Part shown: positions 16,800 to 25,527 of the stretch, in pieces
Numbering within the stretch: the first letter of the stretch is position 1
How the letters are laid out: every line of letters begins with the position of its first letter
Assembly (NCBI RefSeq): GCF_012223425.1
Contig: NZ_CP038799.1
Span: 5,006,249-5,070,248 of the forward strand
Direction: 5' to 3'
Length of the DNA stretch: 64,000 bases
DNA from: Mycolicibacterium frederiksbergense
Lineage (GTDB): Bacteria; Actinomycetota; Actinomycetes; Mycobacteriales; Mycobacteriaceae
Made by a program: the position numbers and the translations under genes
The notes under the pieces: model-generated
Told to the model about the DNA's origin: nothing
What the model saw: only the letters and a program-made list of their open reading frames with translations
The model's database searches: none

Positions 16800-17999
16800 C
16801 TACCGGGCGACGATCACCGAGGAGCCGTGGCCGAAGAGGCCTTGGTTGGCGGTGATGCCGACGGTGGCGTTGTCGACCTGGCGGCCGGTGGCCTGGCCTT
16901 TGAGTTGCCAGGACAGTTCGCAGACCTGGGCGATGGCCTGGGCGGGGATGGCTTCGCCGAAGGAGGCCAGGCCGCCGGAGGCGTTGACCGGGATGCGGCC
17001 GCCGAGGGTGGTGGCACCGGAGCGCAGCAGCTGTTCGGCTTCGCCCTTGGCGCACAGGCCCAGGTGCTCATACCAGTCGAGTTCCAGGGCGGTGGACAGG
17101 TCGTAGACCTCGGCCAGGGACAGGTCTTCGGGGCCGATGCCGGCTTCGGCGTAGGCGGCGTCGAGGATCTGGTCTTTGAACACCCGCTCGGGTCCGGGCA
17201 CCACGGCGGTGGAGTCGGTGGCGATATCGGGCAGTTCGGGCAGATGCTGGGGGTATTGCGGCGATTGCAGGCTGACCGCGCGTACCGAGGGCACGCCGGC
17301 CACGCTGCCGAGGTGTTTTTCGGTGAAGGCTTTGGAGGCCACGATGAGGGCGGCGGCGCCGTCGGAGGTGGCGCAGATGTCGAGCAGGCGCAGCGGGTCG
17401 GAGACCACGGGGGAGGCCAGCACGTCCTCGACGGTGGCTTCTTTGCGGTAGCGGGCATTGGGGTTGTTGAGGCCGTGGCGGGCGTTTTTGACTTTGACGT
17501 GGGCGAAGTCGTCGACGGTGGCGCCGTAGAGGTCCATGCGTCGGCGGGCGAGGAGGGCGAAGTAGACGGTGTTGGTGGCGCCGATGAGGTGGAAGCGTTG
17601 CCAGTCGGGGTCGTTTTTGCGTTCGCCGCCGACGGGGGCGAAGAAGCCTTTGGGGGTGGTGTCGGCGCCGATGACCAGGGCGACGTCGCAGAATCCGGCC
17701 AGGATCTGGGCGCGTGCGGATTGCAGGGCTTGGGAGCCCGAGGCGCAGGCGGCGTAGCTGGAGGTGACGGGTACGCCGTTCCAGCCGAGTTTTTGGGCGA
17801 AGGTGGCGCCGGCGACGAAGCCGGGGTAGCCGTTGCGGATGGTGTCCGCGCCGGCGACGAGTTGGATTTGGCGCCAGTCCAGTCCGGCTTCGGCCAGGGC
17901 GGCGCGGGCGGCGACGACGCCGTATTCGGTGAAGTCGCGGCCCCATTTGCCCCAGGGGTGCATCCCGGCGCCCAGGATGTAGACCGGTTCCGGACTCAT
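16800..17999 (-). CDS. Thiolase-like lipid-transfer/acetyl-CoA acyltransferase (SCP-x type)
   Basis: 399 residues. The thiolase N-terminus 'VYILGAGMHPWGKWGRDFTE' and catalytic Cys in 'YAACASGSQALQ' are present; the C-terminal region shows 'NASGGLASFGEAIPA' in place of a classic GGA-x-GHP loop, as in non-degradative SCP-x thiolases. Probable homologue of M. tuberculosis Rv1627c. Its start overlaps the stop of the DUF35 gene (ATGA at 17996-17999). Such thiolase/DUF35 pairs act in sterol side-chain retro-aldol or thiolysis steps, where the two chains form a complex, but the substrate here is unknown. Confidence 0.85.
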   Translation of the reverse strand: MSPEPVYILGAGMHPWGKWGRDFTEYGVVAARAALAEAGLDWRQIQLVAGADTIRNGYPGFVAGATFAQKLGWNGVPVTSSYAACASGSQALQSARAQILAGFCDVALVIGADTTPKGFFAPVGGERKNDPDWQRFHLIGATNTVYFALLARRRMDLYGATVDDFAHVKVKNARHGLNNPNARYRKEATVEDVLASPVVSDPLRLLDICATSDGAAALIVASKAFTEKHLGSVAGVPSVRAVSLQSPQYPQHLPELPDIATDSTAVVPGPERVFKDQILDAAYAEAGIGPEDLSLAEVYDLSTALELDWYEHLGLCAKGEAEQLLRSGATTLGGRIPVNASGGLASFGEAIPAQAIAQVCELSWQLKGQATGRQVDNATVGITANQGLFGHGSSVIVAR

Positions 18000-18454
18000 T
18001 TTGCGATCCTCCAGGCGTGGGTGGTGCGGACGACGCCCGCGTCATCGGTGTAGAGCGCCATCGTGGTCAGTTCCATCTCCATGCCGACTGTGAGGTCGGC
18101 GGCCAGGGTGCCTTCGACGACCTTGCCCAGCACGATGAGGCCTTCTTCTTCGAGTGCGACGGCGGCGACGGCGAACGGTTCGAACGGATCCGGGGACGGG
18201 TACGGCGGGGGCGGGGCGTAGCGGTTCTCGGTGTAGCTCCACACCGTGCCGCGCCGGGACAGCGGGACCAGTGCCAGCGTGTCGCTGTCACAGGCCGGGT
18301 TGGGGCAGTTGGTTTCCCGCGGCGGGAACACATAGGTGGCGCACGCGGTGCACTTGCCGCCGATCAGATGGGTGTCACCGGAGTCATCGGTGGCGAACCA
18401 CCCTGCGAACGCGGGTTCTGTGGTTGCTGCTGGCACGGGGGTCAGACTACCCAT
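17996..18454 (-). CDS. Zn-ribbon OB-fold (DUF35) partner of the thiolase
   Basis: 152 residues from ATG 18454. Four zinc-ligand cysteines are seen: 'GKCTACATYVFPP' and 'NCPNPACDSD'. They are followed by an OB-fold rich in beta strands ('GTVWSYTENRYAPPPPYP', 'PFAVAAVALEEEGLIVLGKV'). This is the usual small partner of SCP-x-type thiolases. The gene pair is divergent from polA, with 191 bases between the two starts that must hold both promoters. Confidence 0.85.
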   Translation of the reverse strand: MGSLTPVPAATTEPAFAGWFATDDSGDTHLIGGKCTACATYVFPPRETNCPNPACDSDTLALVPLSRRGTVWSYTENRYAPPPPYPSPDPFEPFAVAAVALEEEGLIVLGKVVEGTLAADLTVGMEMELTTMALYTDDAGVVRTTHAWRIAK

Positions 18455-18645
18455 TCCGAGGGTAAAACTGAAACGTGTTGCAGTTTGGCCGTGGCGCGCG
18501 AATCGAGTGTCGGCCCGCGTGCCACATTCTTCGGCGATCGCGGACACGAGCAGAACTCGCTCGGACCAGAGGACGGGGCGGCGGGCGGGATGAACTCCCC
18601 GACAGCGTCGCCCGCCTGTCGGGGTGGGTGCCTAGAGTTGGGTGC

Positions 18646-21375
18646 GTGAGCCCCGCCAAGACTGCCGCCGAGGCATCCGAGAAGAAGCCCGGCACTGACG
18701 AGAAACCCACGTTGATGCTGCTGGACGGCAACTCGCTGGCCTTCCGTGCGTTCTACGCGCTGCCCGCGGAGAACTTCAAGACCCAGGGCGGTCTGACCAC
18801 CAACGCCGTGTACGGGTTCACCGCCATGCTCATCAACCTGTTGCGCGATGAGCAGCCCAGTCACATCGCCGCCGCCTTCGATGTGTCCCGGCAGACCTTC
18901 CGCAAGGAGAAGTACCCCGAGTACAAGGAGGGGCGGTCGGCGACCCCGGACGAGTTCCGCGGCCAGATCGACATCACCAAGGAGGTGCTGGGCGCACTCG
19001 GCATCACGGTGCTCGCCGAGCAAGGTTTCGAGGCCGATGACATCATCGCCACGCTCGCGACCCAGGCCGAGGCCGGCGGCTACCGGGTGCTGGTGGTGAC
19101 CGGCGACCGGGATTCGCTGCAGTTGGTCAGCAGCGATGTCACCGTGCTGTACCCGGTCAAGGGGGTCAGCGAGTTGACCCGCTTCACCCCGGATGCCGTG
19201 CAGGCGAAGTACGGCCTCACCCCGGAGCAGTACCCGGATTTCGCGGCGCTGCGCGGCGACCCGAGCGACAACCTGCCGGGCATCCCGGGCGTGGGGGAGA
19301 AGACCGCGACCAAGTGGATCGTCGAGCACGGCTCGCTGCAGGCTCTGGTCGACAACGTCGACACCGTCAAGGGCAAGGTCGGTGATGCGTTGCGCGCCAA
19401 CCTGTCGTCGGTGGTGCTCAACCGCGAGCTCACCGAGTTGGTGAAGAATGTGCCGCTGCCGCAGACCCCCGACACGCTGCGCATGCTGCCGTGGGACCGG
19501 GACCACATCCACCGGTTGTTCGACGACCTGGAGTTCCGGGTGCTGCGCGACCGGCTGTTCGACACCCTCGCCTCGGCCGACCCGGAGGTGGAGCAGGGTT
19601 TCGACGTGCGCGGCGGCGCGCTGCAACCCGGCGAACTCGCCGCGTGGCTGTCCGAACACAGCCTGGGTAACCGATTCGGCGTCGCGGTCGTCGGCACCCA
19701 CCTGGCCTTCGACGGGGATGCGACGGCGCTGGCCATCGTCGCCAACGACGGCGACGGCCGGTATATCGACACCGCGACCCTGCAACCCGACGACGAGGCC
19801 GCGCTGGCGTCCTGGCTGGCCGATCCCGGCCCGCCCAAGGCGCTGCACGAAGCCAAACTGGCCATGCATGATCTGGAGGGCCGCGGCTGGAAGCTCGCCG
19901 GGGTCACGTCGGACACCGCGCTGGCGGCCTATCTGGTACGGCCGGGGCAGCGCAGTTTCGCCCTCGACGACCTGTCGCTGCGCTACCTCAAGCGTGAGCT
20001 GAGGGCGGATAACCCTGAGCAGCAGCAGCTTTCACTGTTGGATGACAACGACGGCGTCGACGAGCAGGCCGTGCAGGCGGTGCTGCTGCGGGCCGGGGCG
20101 GTGATGGATCTCGCTGACGCGCTGGACGAGGAGCTGGCCCGCATCGACTCGTCCTCGTTGCTGCACCGGATGGAACTTCCGGTGCAGCGGGTGCTCGCCG
20201 AGCTCGAAAGCACCGGCATCGCAGTCGATGTGGCCTTCCTGAAGGAGCTGCAGAGCGAATTCGGGGATCTGATCCGCGATGCCGCCGAGGCCGCCTACGG
20301 GGTCATCGGCAAGCAGATCAATCTCGGCTCGCCCAAGCAGCTCCAGGTGGTGCTCTTCGACGAGTTGGAGATGCCGAAAACCAAGAAGACCAAGACCGGG
20401 TACACCACCGATGCCGATGCGCTGCAGGGCCTTTTCGACAAGACCGGGCACCCGTTCCTGCAGCATCTGCTGGCACATCGGGATGCCACCCGGCTCAAGG
20501 TCACCGTCGATGGCCTGCTGAACTCGGTGGCCTCGGACGGCCGTATCCACACCACCTTCAACCAGACCATCGCCGCCACCGGGCGGCTGTCGTCGACCGA
20601 GCCCAACCTGCAGAACATCCCGATCCGCACCGAGGCGGGCCGGCGCATCCGCGATGGGTTTGTGGTGGGTGCGGGGTACGCCGAACTGATGACGGCGGAC
20701 TACAGCCAGATCGAGATGCGCATCATGGCGCACCTGTCCCGCGACGAGGGCCTCATCGAGGCCTTCAACACCGGGGAGGACCTGCACTCATTCGTGGCGT
20801 CGCGGGCGTTCGATGTGCCGATCGACGAGGTCAACGCCGAACTGCGTCGCCGCGTGAAGGCGATGTCCTACGGCTTGGCCTACGGCCTGAGTGCCTACGG
20901 GTTGTCGGCTCAGCTGAAGATCAGCACCGAAGAGGCCAAGAATCAGATGGAGCAGTACTTCGACCGTTTCGGTGGCATCCGCGACTACCTGCGCGATGTG
21001 GTCGACCAGGCCCGCAAGGACGGTTACACCTCAACGGTTCTCGGTCGCCGCCGCTATCTGCCCGAGCTGGACAGCAGCAACCGCAATGTCCGTGAGGCCG
21101 CCGAACGCGCGGCGCTCAACGCCCCCATTCAGGGCAGTGCCGCCGACATCATCAAGGTCGCGATGATCAACGTCGACGAGGCGATCAAGGCCGCCGGCCT
21201 GCAGTCGCGCATGCTGCTGCAGGTGCACGACGAACTGCTGTTCGAGGTGGCCGAGGGGGAGCGCGACACCCTCGAAGCCCTGGTGCGCGAGCACATGGGT
21301 AACGCCTACCCGCTCGATGTGCCGCTGGAGGTGTCGGTGGGCTACGGGCGCAGCTGGGACGCCGCGGCGCACTAG
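18646..21375 (+). CDS. polA: DNA polymerase I
   Basis: 909 residues from GTG 18646; the longer frame upstream reads into the divergent promoter. Domains: 5'-3' exonuclease with helix-3-turn (about 1-310, 'LLDGNSLAFRAFYALP', 'GDPSDNLPGIPGVGEKTA'), a 3'-5' exonuclease fold that lacks an obvious DEDD set (about 330-500), and the polymerase (about 510-909). Polymerase motif A is 'DYSQIEMRIMAHLS' (Met where most have Leu), motif B 'RRRVKAMSYGLAYG', motif C 'LQVHDELLFEV'. Role: gap filling in repair and Okazaki-fragment processing. Confidence 0.96.
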   Translation: MSPAKTAAEASEKKPGTDEKPTLMLLDGNSLAFRAFYALPAENFKTQGGLTTNAVYGFTAMLINLLRDEQPSHIAAAFDVSRQTFRKEKYPEYKEGRSATPDEFRGQIDITKEVLGALGITVLAEQGFEADDIIATLATQAEAGGYRVLVVTGDRDSLQLVSSDVTVLYPVKGVSELTRFTPDAVQAKYGLTPEQYPDFAALRGDPSDNLPGIPGVGEKTATKWIVEHGSLQALVDNVDTVKGKVGDALRANLSSVVLNRELTELVKNVPLPQTPDTLRMLPWDRDHIHRLFDDLEFRVLRDRLFDTLASADPEVEQGFDVRGGALQPGELAAWLSEHSLGNRFGVAVVGTHLAFDGDATALAIVANDGDGRYIDTATLQPDDEAALASWLADPGPPKALHEAKLAMHDLEGRGWKLAGVTSDTALAAYLVRPGQRSFALDDLSLRYLKRELRADNPEQQQLSLLDDNDGVDEQAVQAVLLRAGAVMDLADALDEELARIDSSSLLHRMELPVQRVLAELESTGIAVDVAFLKELQSEFGDLIRDAAEAAYGVIGKQINLGSPKQLQVVLFDELEMPKTKKTKTGYTTDADALQGLFDKTGHPFLQHLLAHRDATRLKVTVDGLLNSVASDGRIHTTFNQTIAATGRLSSTEPNLQNIPIRTEAGRRIRDGFVVGAGYAELMTADYSQIEMRIMAHLSRDEGLIEAFNTGEDLHSFVASRAFDVPIDEVNAELRRRVKAMSYGLAYGLSAYGLSAQLKISTEEAKNQMEQYFDRFGGIRDYLRDVVDQARKDGYTSTVLGRRRYLPELDSSNRNVREAAERAALNAPIQGSAADIIKVAMINVDEAIKAAGLQSRMLLQVHDELLFEVAEGERDTLEALVREHMGNAYPLDVPLEVSVGYGRSWDAAAH

Positions 21376-21405
21376 CGCCGCGCACGATCCGGGCGCACAG
21401 GCCTG

Positions 21406-22641
21406 ATGACCGACACCAGCGATCAGCAGATCCGGTTTCTGGCACGCCTCGGTGCCGCCATGTGCGCGGCCAACTACCCGGTGACCCTGGTGCGGCAGAT
21501 GCTGGACCGGACCGCGGCGCACTACGGCGTCCGAAACGACGGCATAGCTCTGCCGAACCACGTGCAGGTGGTGGGGCCCGTCACCGCCGGGGGCACCGTG
21601 GTGCGTGGCGCGCGCGTCGACGAGGACCTGCGCTTCGACCAGATCTTCCCGCTTGCGCGACTGGTGTCCTCCGCGATGGCCGGGCGGATCTCGGCGCACG
21701 ACGGTGAAGCCAGACTCGACGAGATCCAGGGTGTTGCCCGCCGCTACCCGGCCTGGGTCACGGTGATCGGCTACGGAATCCAAAGTGCCGGACTGTCCCT
21801 CGTCCTGGAGCCGACGCTGTTGAACGTGCTGGCCGCCCTGCTGCTGGGGGCGATGGTCGGTGGGTTCCTGGTCGCGAGTCAGCGTGTCCCGGCGCTTGCC
21901 CAGCTGGTGCCTGCGATCAGCGCGTTCGCGGTCGCCTCGATCTGCATCGTGGCGGCACTGCGGCTGGACCTCGATCACGTCGGCCTGCGGGCGCTGATAC
22001 CGCCACTGGCAGTCTTCCTGCCCGGCGCGGCGATCACGCTGGCCGTCATCGAACTGACCTCCAGAGACGTCATCGCCGGAACCAGCCGCCTGATCGCCGG
22101 TTTCGTGCAGATCATCCAGCTGGCCTTCGGCATCCTGATCGCCACCCAGCTACTCGGCATGCGCGAGGACCAACTCAGCTCGGAGGCGGTCAACCACATC
22201 GGTCCGTGGGCGCCGTGGCTGGGTGTCCTCGTGTACGGGCTGGGCGTGATGCTCTTCCTGGCGCCGCCCGTGTCGTTTCTGCCGTGGCTGGTGCTCATCA
22301 CCTACACCGCGTACACGGCTCAATACCTGGGCGATCTGGTGCTGGGCAGCTACGCCAGCGGCTTCTGCGGTGGGCTGGCGCTGACCCTGGTGGCGCTGGC
22401 GGTATCGCGCCGGGGCAGCGCCCCGCCGGCCATCACCATGATCCTGCCGGGGTTCTGGCTACTGGTACCCGGATCGATGGGTCTGATCGGTGTCACCGAA
22501 TTGTTCGGCGCCGACGGTGATTCGGCGCTGCCGGCCACCTTGATCTCGATGATCTCGGTCGCCTTCGGACTGCAGGCCGGACTGGTGCTCTGGCAGGTGG
22601 CCCGGCGTAGCCGAGCGCGCCGAGTTCAGGGAACCCGGTAG
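21406..22641 (+). CDS. Threonine/serine exporter (ThrE-like)
   Basis: 411 residues. A cytosolic N-terminal domain ('FLARLGAAMCAANYPVTLVRQML', 'ARLDEIQG') is followed by about ten hydrophobic segments, the one-chain ThrE layout of actinobacteria. 'SGFCGGLALTLVALAVSRR' and 'PGFWLLVPGSMGLIGVTELF' in the last third are typical. Expected role is export of threonine or serine. It starts 31 bases after polA and ends by overlapping the convergent PrsW-like gene by 16 bases. It is not part of the M. tuberculosis polA-rpsA interval as I recall it. Confidence 0.85.
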   Translation: MTDTSDQQIRFLARLGAAMCAANYPVTLVRQMLDRTAAHYGVRNDGIALPNHVQVVGPVTAGGTVVRGARVDEDLRFDQIFPLARLVSSAMAGRISAHDGEARLDEIQGVARRYPAWVTVIGYGIQSAGLSLVLEPTLLNVLAALLLGAMVGGFLVASQRVPALAQLVPAISAFAVASICIVAALRLDLDHVGLRALIPPLAVFLPGAAITLAVIELTSRDVIAGTSRLIAGFVQIIQLAFGILIATQLLGMREDQLSSEAVNHIGPWAPWLGVLVYGLGVMLFLAPPVSFLPWLVLITYTAYTAQYLGDLVLGSYASGFCGGLALTLVALAVSRRGSAPPAITMILPGFWLLVPGSMGLIGVTELFGADGDSALPATLISMISVAFGLQAGLVLWQVARRSRARRVQGTR

Positions 22642-23774
22642 CCGGCCAGGTACTGCAGTGTGGGCGCGGCGGCCTCCCGCGCCGCGTGCACGCGGTAGGA
22701 CTCCTCGGTCAGCAGCGCGTGCACCCGATCGTCACCGAAGCCTCGGTCGATGCGGTCACGGATGAAGGCCAGCTCGACCACCTGGGTCGCGAAGGCCTTC
22801 ACGTCCTTGCCGGCAGCCTTGCCGCCGTGCCGGGAGGCCGCACCGATCGCCAGCTTGCGGTTGCGGATGCTGCCCAGCCAGCTCGCCTCGTTGGCGGTGA
22901 TCAGGTTCGCGGCCACCATGTTCGGCAGTTTGGCGGCGACCACCAGCTGCTCGCGACGCCGGCTGCGCACCGCCAGCCAGATCGCCAGCCCGAAGATGGG
23001 CATCATCCACAGCAGGTACACCAGGAAGTAGGCCTCGATGCCGATCACCGAGGACCCGTTCCACAGCGCGTGCATGACCACCGCGGCGATATAGCCGGCG
23101 CCGATGCAGGCGACCTTGCCGATCACATGACGCTGTTTGAGCGCGAAGTAGACGCCGATCGCGAGCATCGACAGGAACAGGGAGTGCGCGAAGGGCGCCA
23201 TGATCAGTCGCAGCGCGGCGGTCACCAGGGATGTGGCCACGTCCTCGCCGTTGGCGATGTAGAGAACGTCCTCGAACCAGGCGAACCCCGCGCCGACCAG
23301 GCCCGCGTAGACCAGGCAGTCGGTCAGCGAGTTCAGTTCATGGCGGCGCCGGCCGGTCATCATGATCAGCAGGAACAGGCCCTTGGCGGCCTCTTCGATG
23401 ATCGGTGCGCGCAGCGCGGTCGATTCGAAGCCCTCCGGCAGCCCCGGGGTGGGCAGGAAGACTGCGTCCGCCCACAATTCGAGGGCCAGCGACAAGATGA
23501 TCGCCACCGACGCACCCCACAGGAACGCCAGGATCAGCAGCCGCGGCGGCTCGGGTTCCCAACGGTCCAGCCACAGATAGCAGGCCACGACCACGGCGAT
23601 CGCGATGCTGGAGAGCACGAACCCGATGGTCGTGCCGACCGGATTCGTCGCGGTCAGCAGGATCATCAGCAGGCCGACGATGACGCTGAGCCCGATGATC
23701 ACCGCCAGTGGCGCCCCGACTTTGCGGACGGTCGGCGGCCAGGTCGGCAGATGGGGGTGCGGAGGTGGTGGCAT
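22626..23774 (-). CDS. PrsW-family intramembrane metalloprotease
   Basis: About 382 residues from ATG 23774; GTG codons at 23783 and 23804 are other possible starts. A Pro-rich cytosolic N-terminus leads to about eight membrane segments. The metalloprotease motifs are 'APIIEEAAKGLFLL' (EExxK), 'DCLVYAGLVGAGFAWFEDVLY', 'APFAHSLFLSML' and 'VMHALWNGSS', which supply the Glu and His residues that bind zinc. PrsW in Bacillus cleaves an anti-sigma factor; the target here is unknown. The C-terminus carries about 95 soluble residues. It is divergent from rpsA. Confidence 0.82.
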   Translation of the reverse strand: MPPPPHPHLPTWPPTVRKVGAPLAVIIGLSVIVGLLMILLTATNPVGTTIGFVLSSIAIAVVVACYLWLDRWEPEPPRLLILAFLWGASVAIILSLALELWADAVFLPTPGLPEGFESTALRAPIIEEAAKGLFLLIMMTGRRRHELNSLTDCLVYAGLVGAGFAWFEDVLYIANGEDVATSLVTAALRLIMAPFAHSLFLSMLAIGVYFALKQRHVIGKVACIGAGYIAAVVMHALWNGSSVIGIEAYFLVYLLWMMPIFGLAIWLAVRSRRREQLVVAAKLPNMVAANLITANEASWLGSIRNRKLAIGAASRHGGKAAGKDVKAFATQVVELAFIRDRIDRGFGDDRVHALLTEESYRVHAAREAAAPTLQYLAGYRVP

Positions 23775-23993
23775 CGCGGGCACCTGAGGAGGGTAACCAG
23801 GCACCGGCTGCGGGGACCGGGTTTGTCCAGCGTGTACCCGTTCTAGTACCCTTGAGCAGTACCTGTGTGCCCAGTCATGTTCCGGGCCCCGCGGGCACAC
23901 CGCACATCGGGGCGCCCATGCTTAACAGCCCTGTGTGCAGCACAAATACACAAACCGTCCCTACGATTAAAACTGTCCGGAGCAACCCACCAC
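23775..23993 (+). promoter_or_regulatory. rpsA upstream region
   Basis: 219 bases between the PrsW-like start and rpsA. 'TACGAT' at about 23961-23966 fits a mycobacterial -10 hexamer a short way upstream of 'GGAG' (about 23979). Promoter placement is inferred from the hexamer alone. Confidence 0.4.
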
Positions 23994-25439
23994 ATGCCAA
24001 GCCCCTCCATCACCTCGCCGCAAGTAGCCATCAACGACATTGGCTCGGCCGAGGACTTTCTCGCCGCAATCGACAAGACCATCAAGTACTTCAACGATGG
24101 CGACATCGTCGAAGGGACCATCGTCAAGGTCGATCGCGACGAGGTTCTGCTCGATATCGGTTACAAGACCGAAGGCGTCATCCCCTCCCGTGAACTCTCC
24201 ATCAAGCACGATGTCGACCCCAATGAGGTCGTTTCCGTGGGCGATGAGGTCGAGGCTCTCGTTCTCACCAAGGAGGACAAGGAAGGTCGCCTGATCCTGT
24301 CCAAGAAGCGCGCTCAGTACGAGCGGGCCTGGGGCACCATCGAGGAACTCAAGGAGAAGGACGAGGCCGTCAAGGGCACCGTCATCGAGGTCGTCAAGGG
24401 CGGCCTGATCCTCGACATCGGTCTGCGTGGCTTCCTGCCCGCATCGCTGGTCGAGATGCGCCGGGTCCGCGATCTGCAGCCGTACATCGGCAAGGAGATC
24501 GAGGCCAAGATCATCGAGCTCGACAAGAACCGCAACAACGTGGTGCTCTCGCGCCGCGCGTGGCTGGAGCAGACCCAGTCCGAGGTGCGCAGCGAGTTCC
24601 TCAACCAGCTCACCAAGGGCGCCATCCGCAAGGGTGTCGTGTCCTCGATCGTCAACTTCGGCGCCTTCGTCGATCTCGGCGGCGTCGACGGCCTGGTGCA
24701 CGTTTCCGAGCTGTCCTGGAAGCACATCGATCACCCGTCCGAGGTCGTCACCGTCGGCGACGAGGTCACCGTCGAGGTGCTCGACGTCGACATGGACCGC
24801 GAGCGGGTTTCGCTGTCGCTCAAGGCGACTCAGGAAGATCCGTGGCGCCACTTCGCCCGCACCCACGCCATCGGCCAGATCGTGCCGGGCAAGGTCACCA
24901 AGCTGGTGCCGTTCGGTGCGTTCGTCCGCGTCGAAGAGGGCATCGAGGGTCTGGTGCACATCTCGGAGCTGTCCGAGCGCCACGTCGAGGTCCCGGACCA
25001 GGTGGTCCAGGTCGGCGACGACGCGATGGTCAAGGTCATCGACATCGACCTGGAGCGTCGCCGGATCTCGCTGAGCCTCAAGCAGGCCAACGAGGACTAC
25101 ACCGAGGAGTTCGACCCCTCGAAGTACGGCATGGCCGACAGCTACGACGAGGCCGGGAACTACATCTTCCCGGAGGGCTTCGACGCCGACACCAACGAGT
25201 GGCTCGAGGGCTTCGACAAGCAGCGCACCGAATGGGAGGCCCGGTACGCCGAGGCCGAGCGTCGGCACAAGATGCACACCGCGCAGATGGAGAAGTTCGC
25301 CGCAGCCGAGGCGGAGGAAGCGGCTCGCCCGTCGACCTCCAGCAGCTCGTCTCGCCCGGAGGGTGAGTCCGGTGGTGGCTCGCTCGCCAGCGACGCTCAG
25401 CTCGCCGCGCTGCGCGAGAAGCTCGCGGGCAACGCGTAA
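23994..25439 (+). CDS. rpsA: 30S ribosomal protein S1
   Basis: 481 residues, the length I recall for M. tuberculosis RpsA. Four S1 RNA-binding domains are visible, starting near residues 35 ('GDIVEGTIVKVDRDEVLLDI'), 120 ('KGTVIEVVKGGLILDIGLRG'), 208 ('KGVVSSIVNFGAFVDLGG') and 293 ('PGKVTKLVPFGAFVRVEEG'). The C-terminal tail is acidic, then Ser-rich. Role: helps mRNA bind the 30S subunit. The start is ATG 23994 with a weak 'GGAG' upstream. A perfect intrinsic terminator follows. Confidence 0.97.
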   Translation: MPSPSITSPQVAINDIGSAEDFLAAIDKTIKYFNDGDIVEGTIVKVDRDEVLLDIGYKTEGVIPSRELSIKHDVDPNEVVSVGDEVEALVLTKEDKEGRLILSKKRAQYERAWGTIEELKEKDEAVKGTVIEVVKGGLILDIGLRGFLPASLVEMRRVRDLQPYIGKEIEAKIIELDKNRNNVVLSRRAWLEQTQSEVRSEFLNQLTKGAIRKGVVSSIVNFGAFVDLGGVDGLVHVSELSWKHIDHPSEVVTVGDEVTVEVLDVDMDRERVSLSLKATQEDPWRHFARTHAIGQIVPGKVTKLVPFGAFVRVEEGIEGLVHISELSERHVEVPDQVVQVGDDAMVKVIDIDLERRRISLSLKQANEDYTEEFDPSKYGMADSYDEAGNYIFPEGFDADTNEWLEGFDKQRTEWEARYAEAERRHKMHTAQMEKFAAAEAEEAARPSTSSSSSRPEGESGGGSLASDAQLAALREKLAGNA

Positions 25440-25465
25440 CAAAGACACTCATTCGCCGAGTGAAG

Positions 25466-25507
25466 CCGCGCAGCACGTCCTCACGGACGTGCTGCGCGGT
25501 TCTTTTT
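25466..25507 (+). terminator. Rho-independent terminator of rpsA
   Basis: A 15-bp perfect stem (25466-25480 with 25485-25499), loop TCAC, followed by TTCTTTTT. It lies 27 bases after the rpsA stop and just before coaE, so coaE likely relies on read-through or its own promoter. Confidence 0.92.
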
Positions 25508-25527
25508 GCACCTGTGAGGGGAGCGTC

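Noticed and set aside
23967..25448. 493-codon minus-strand open frame
   Set aside because: Antisense to rpsA; long only because of the regular codon use of rpsA.
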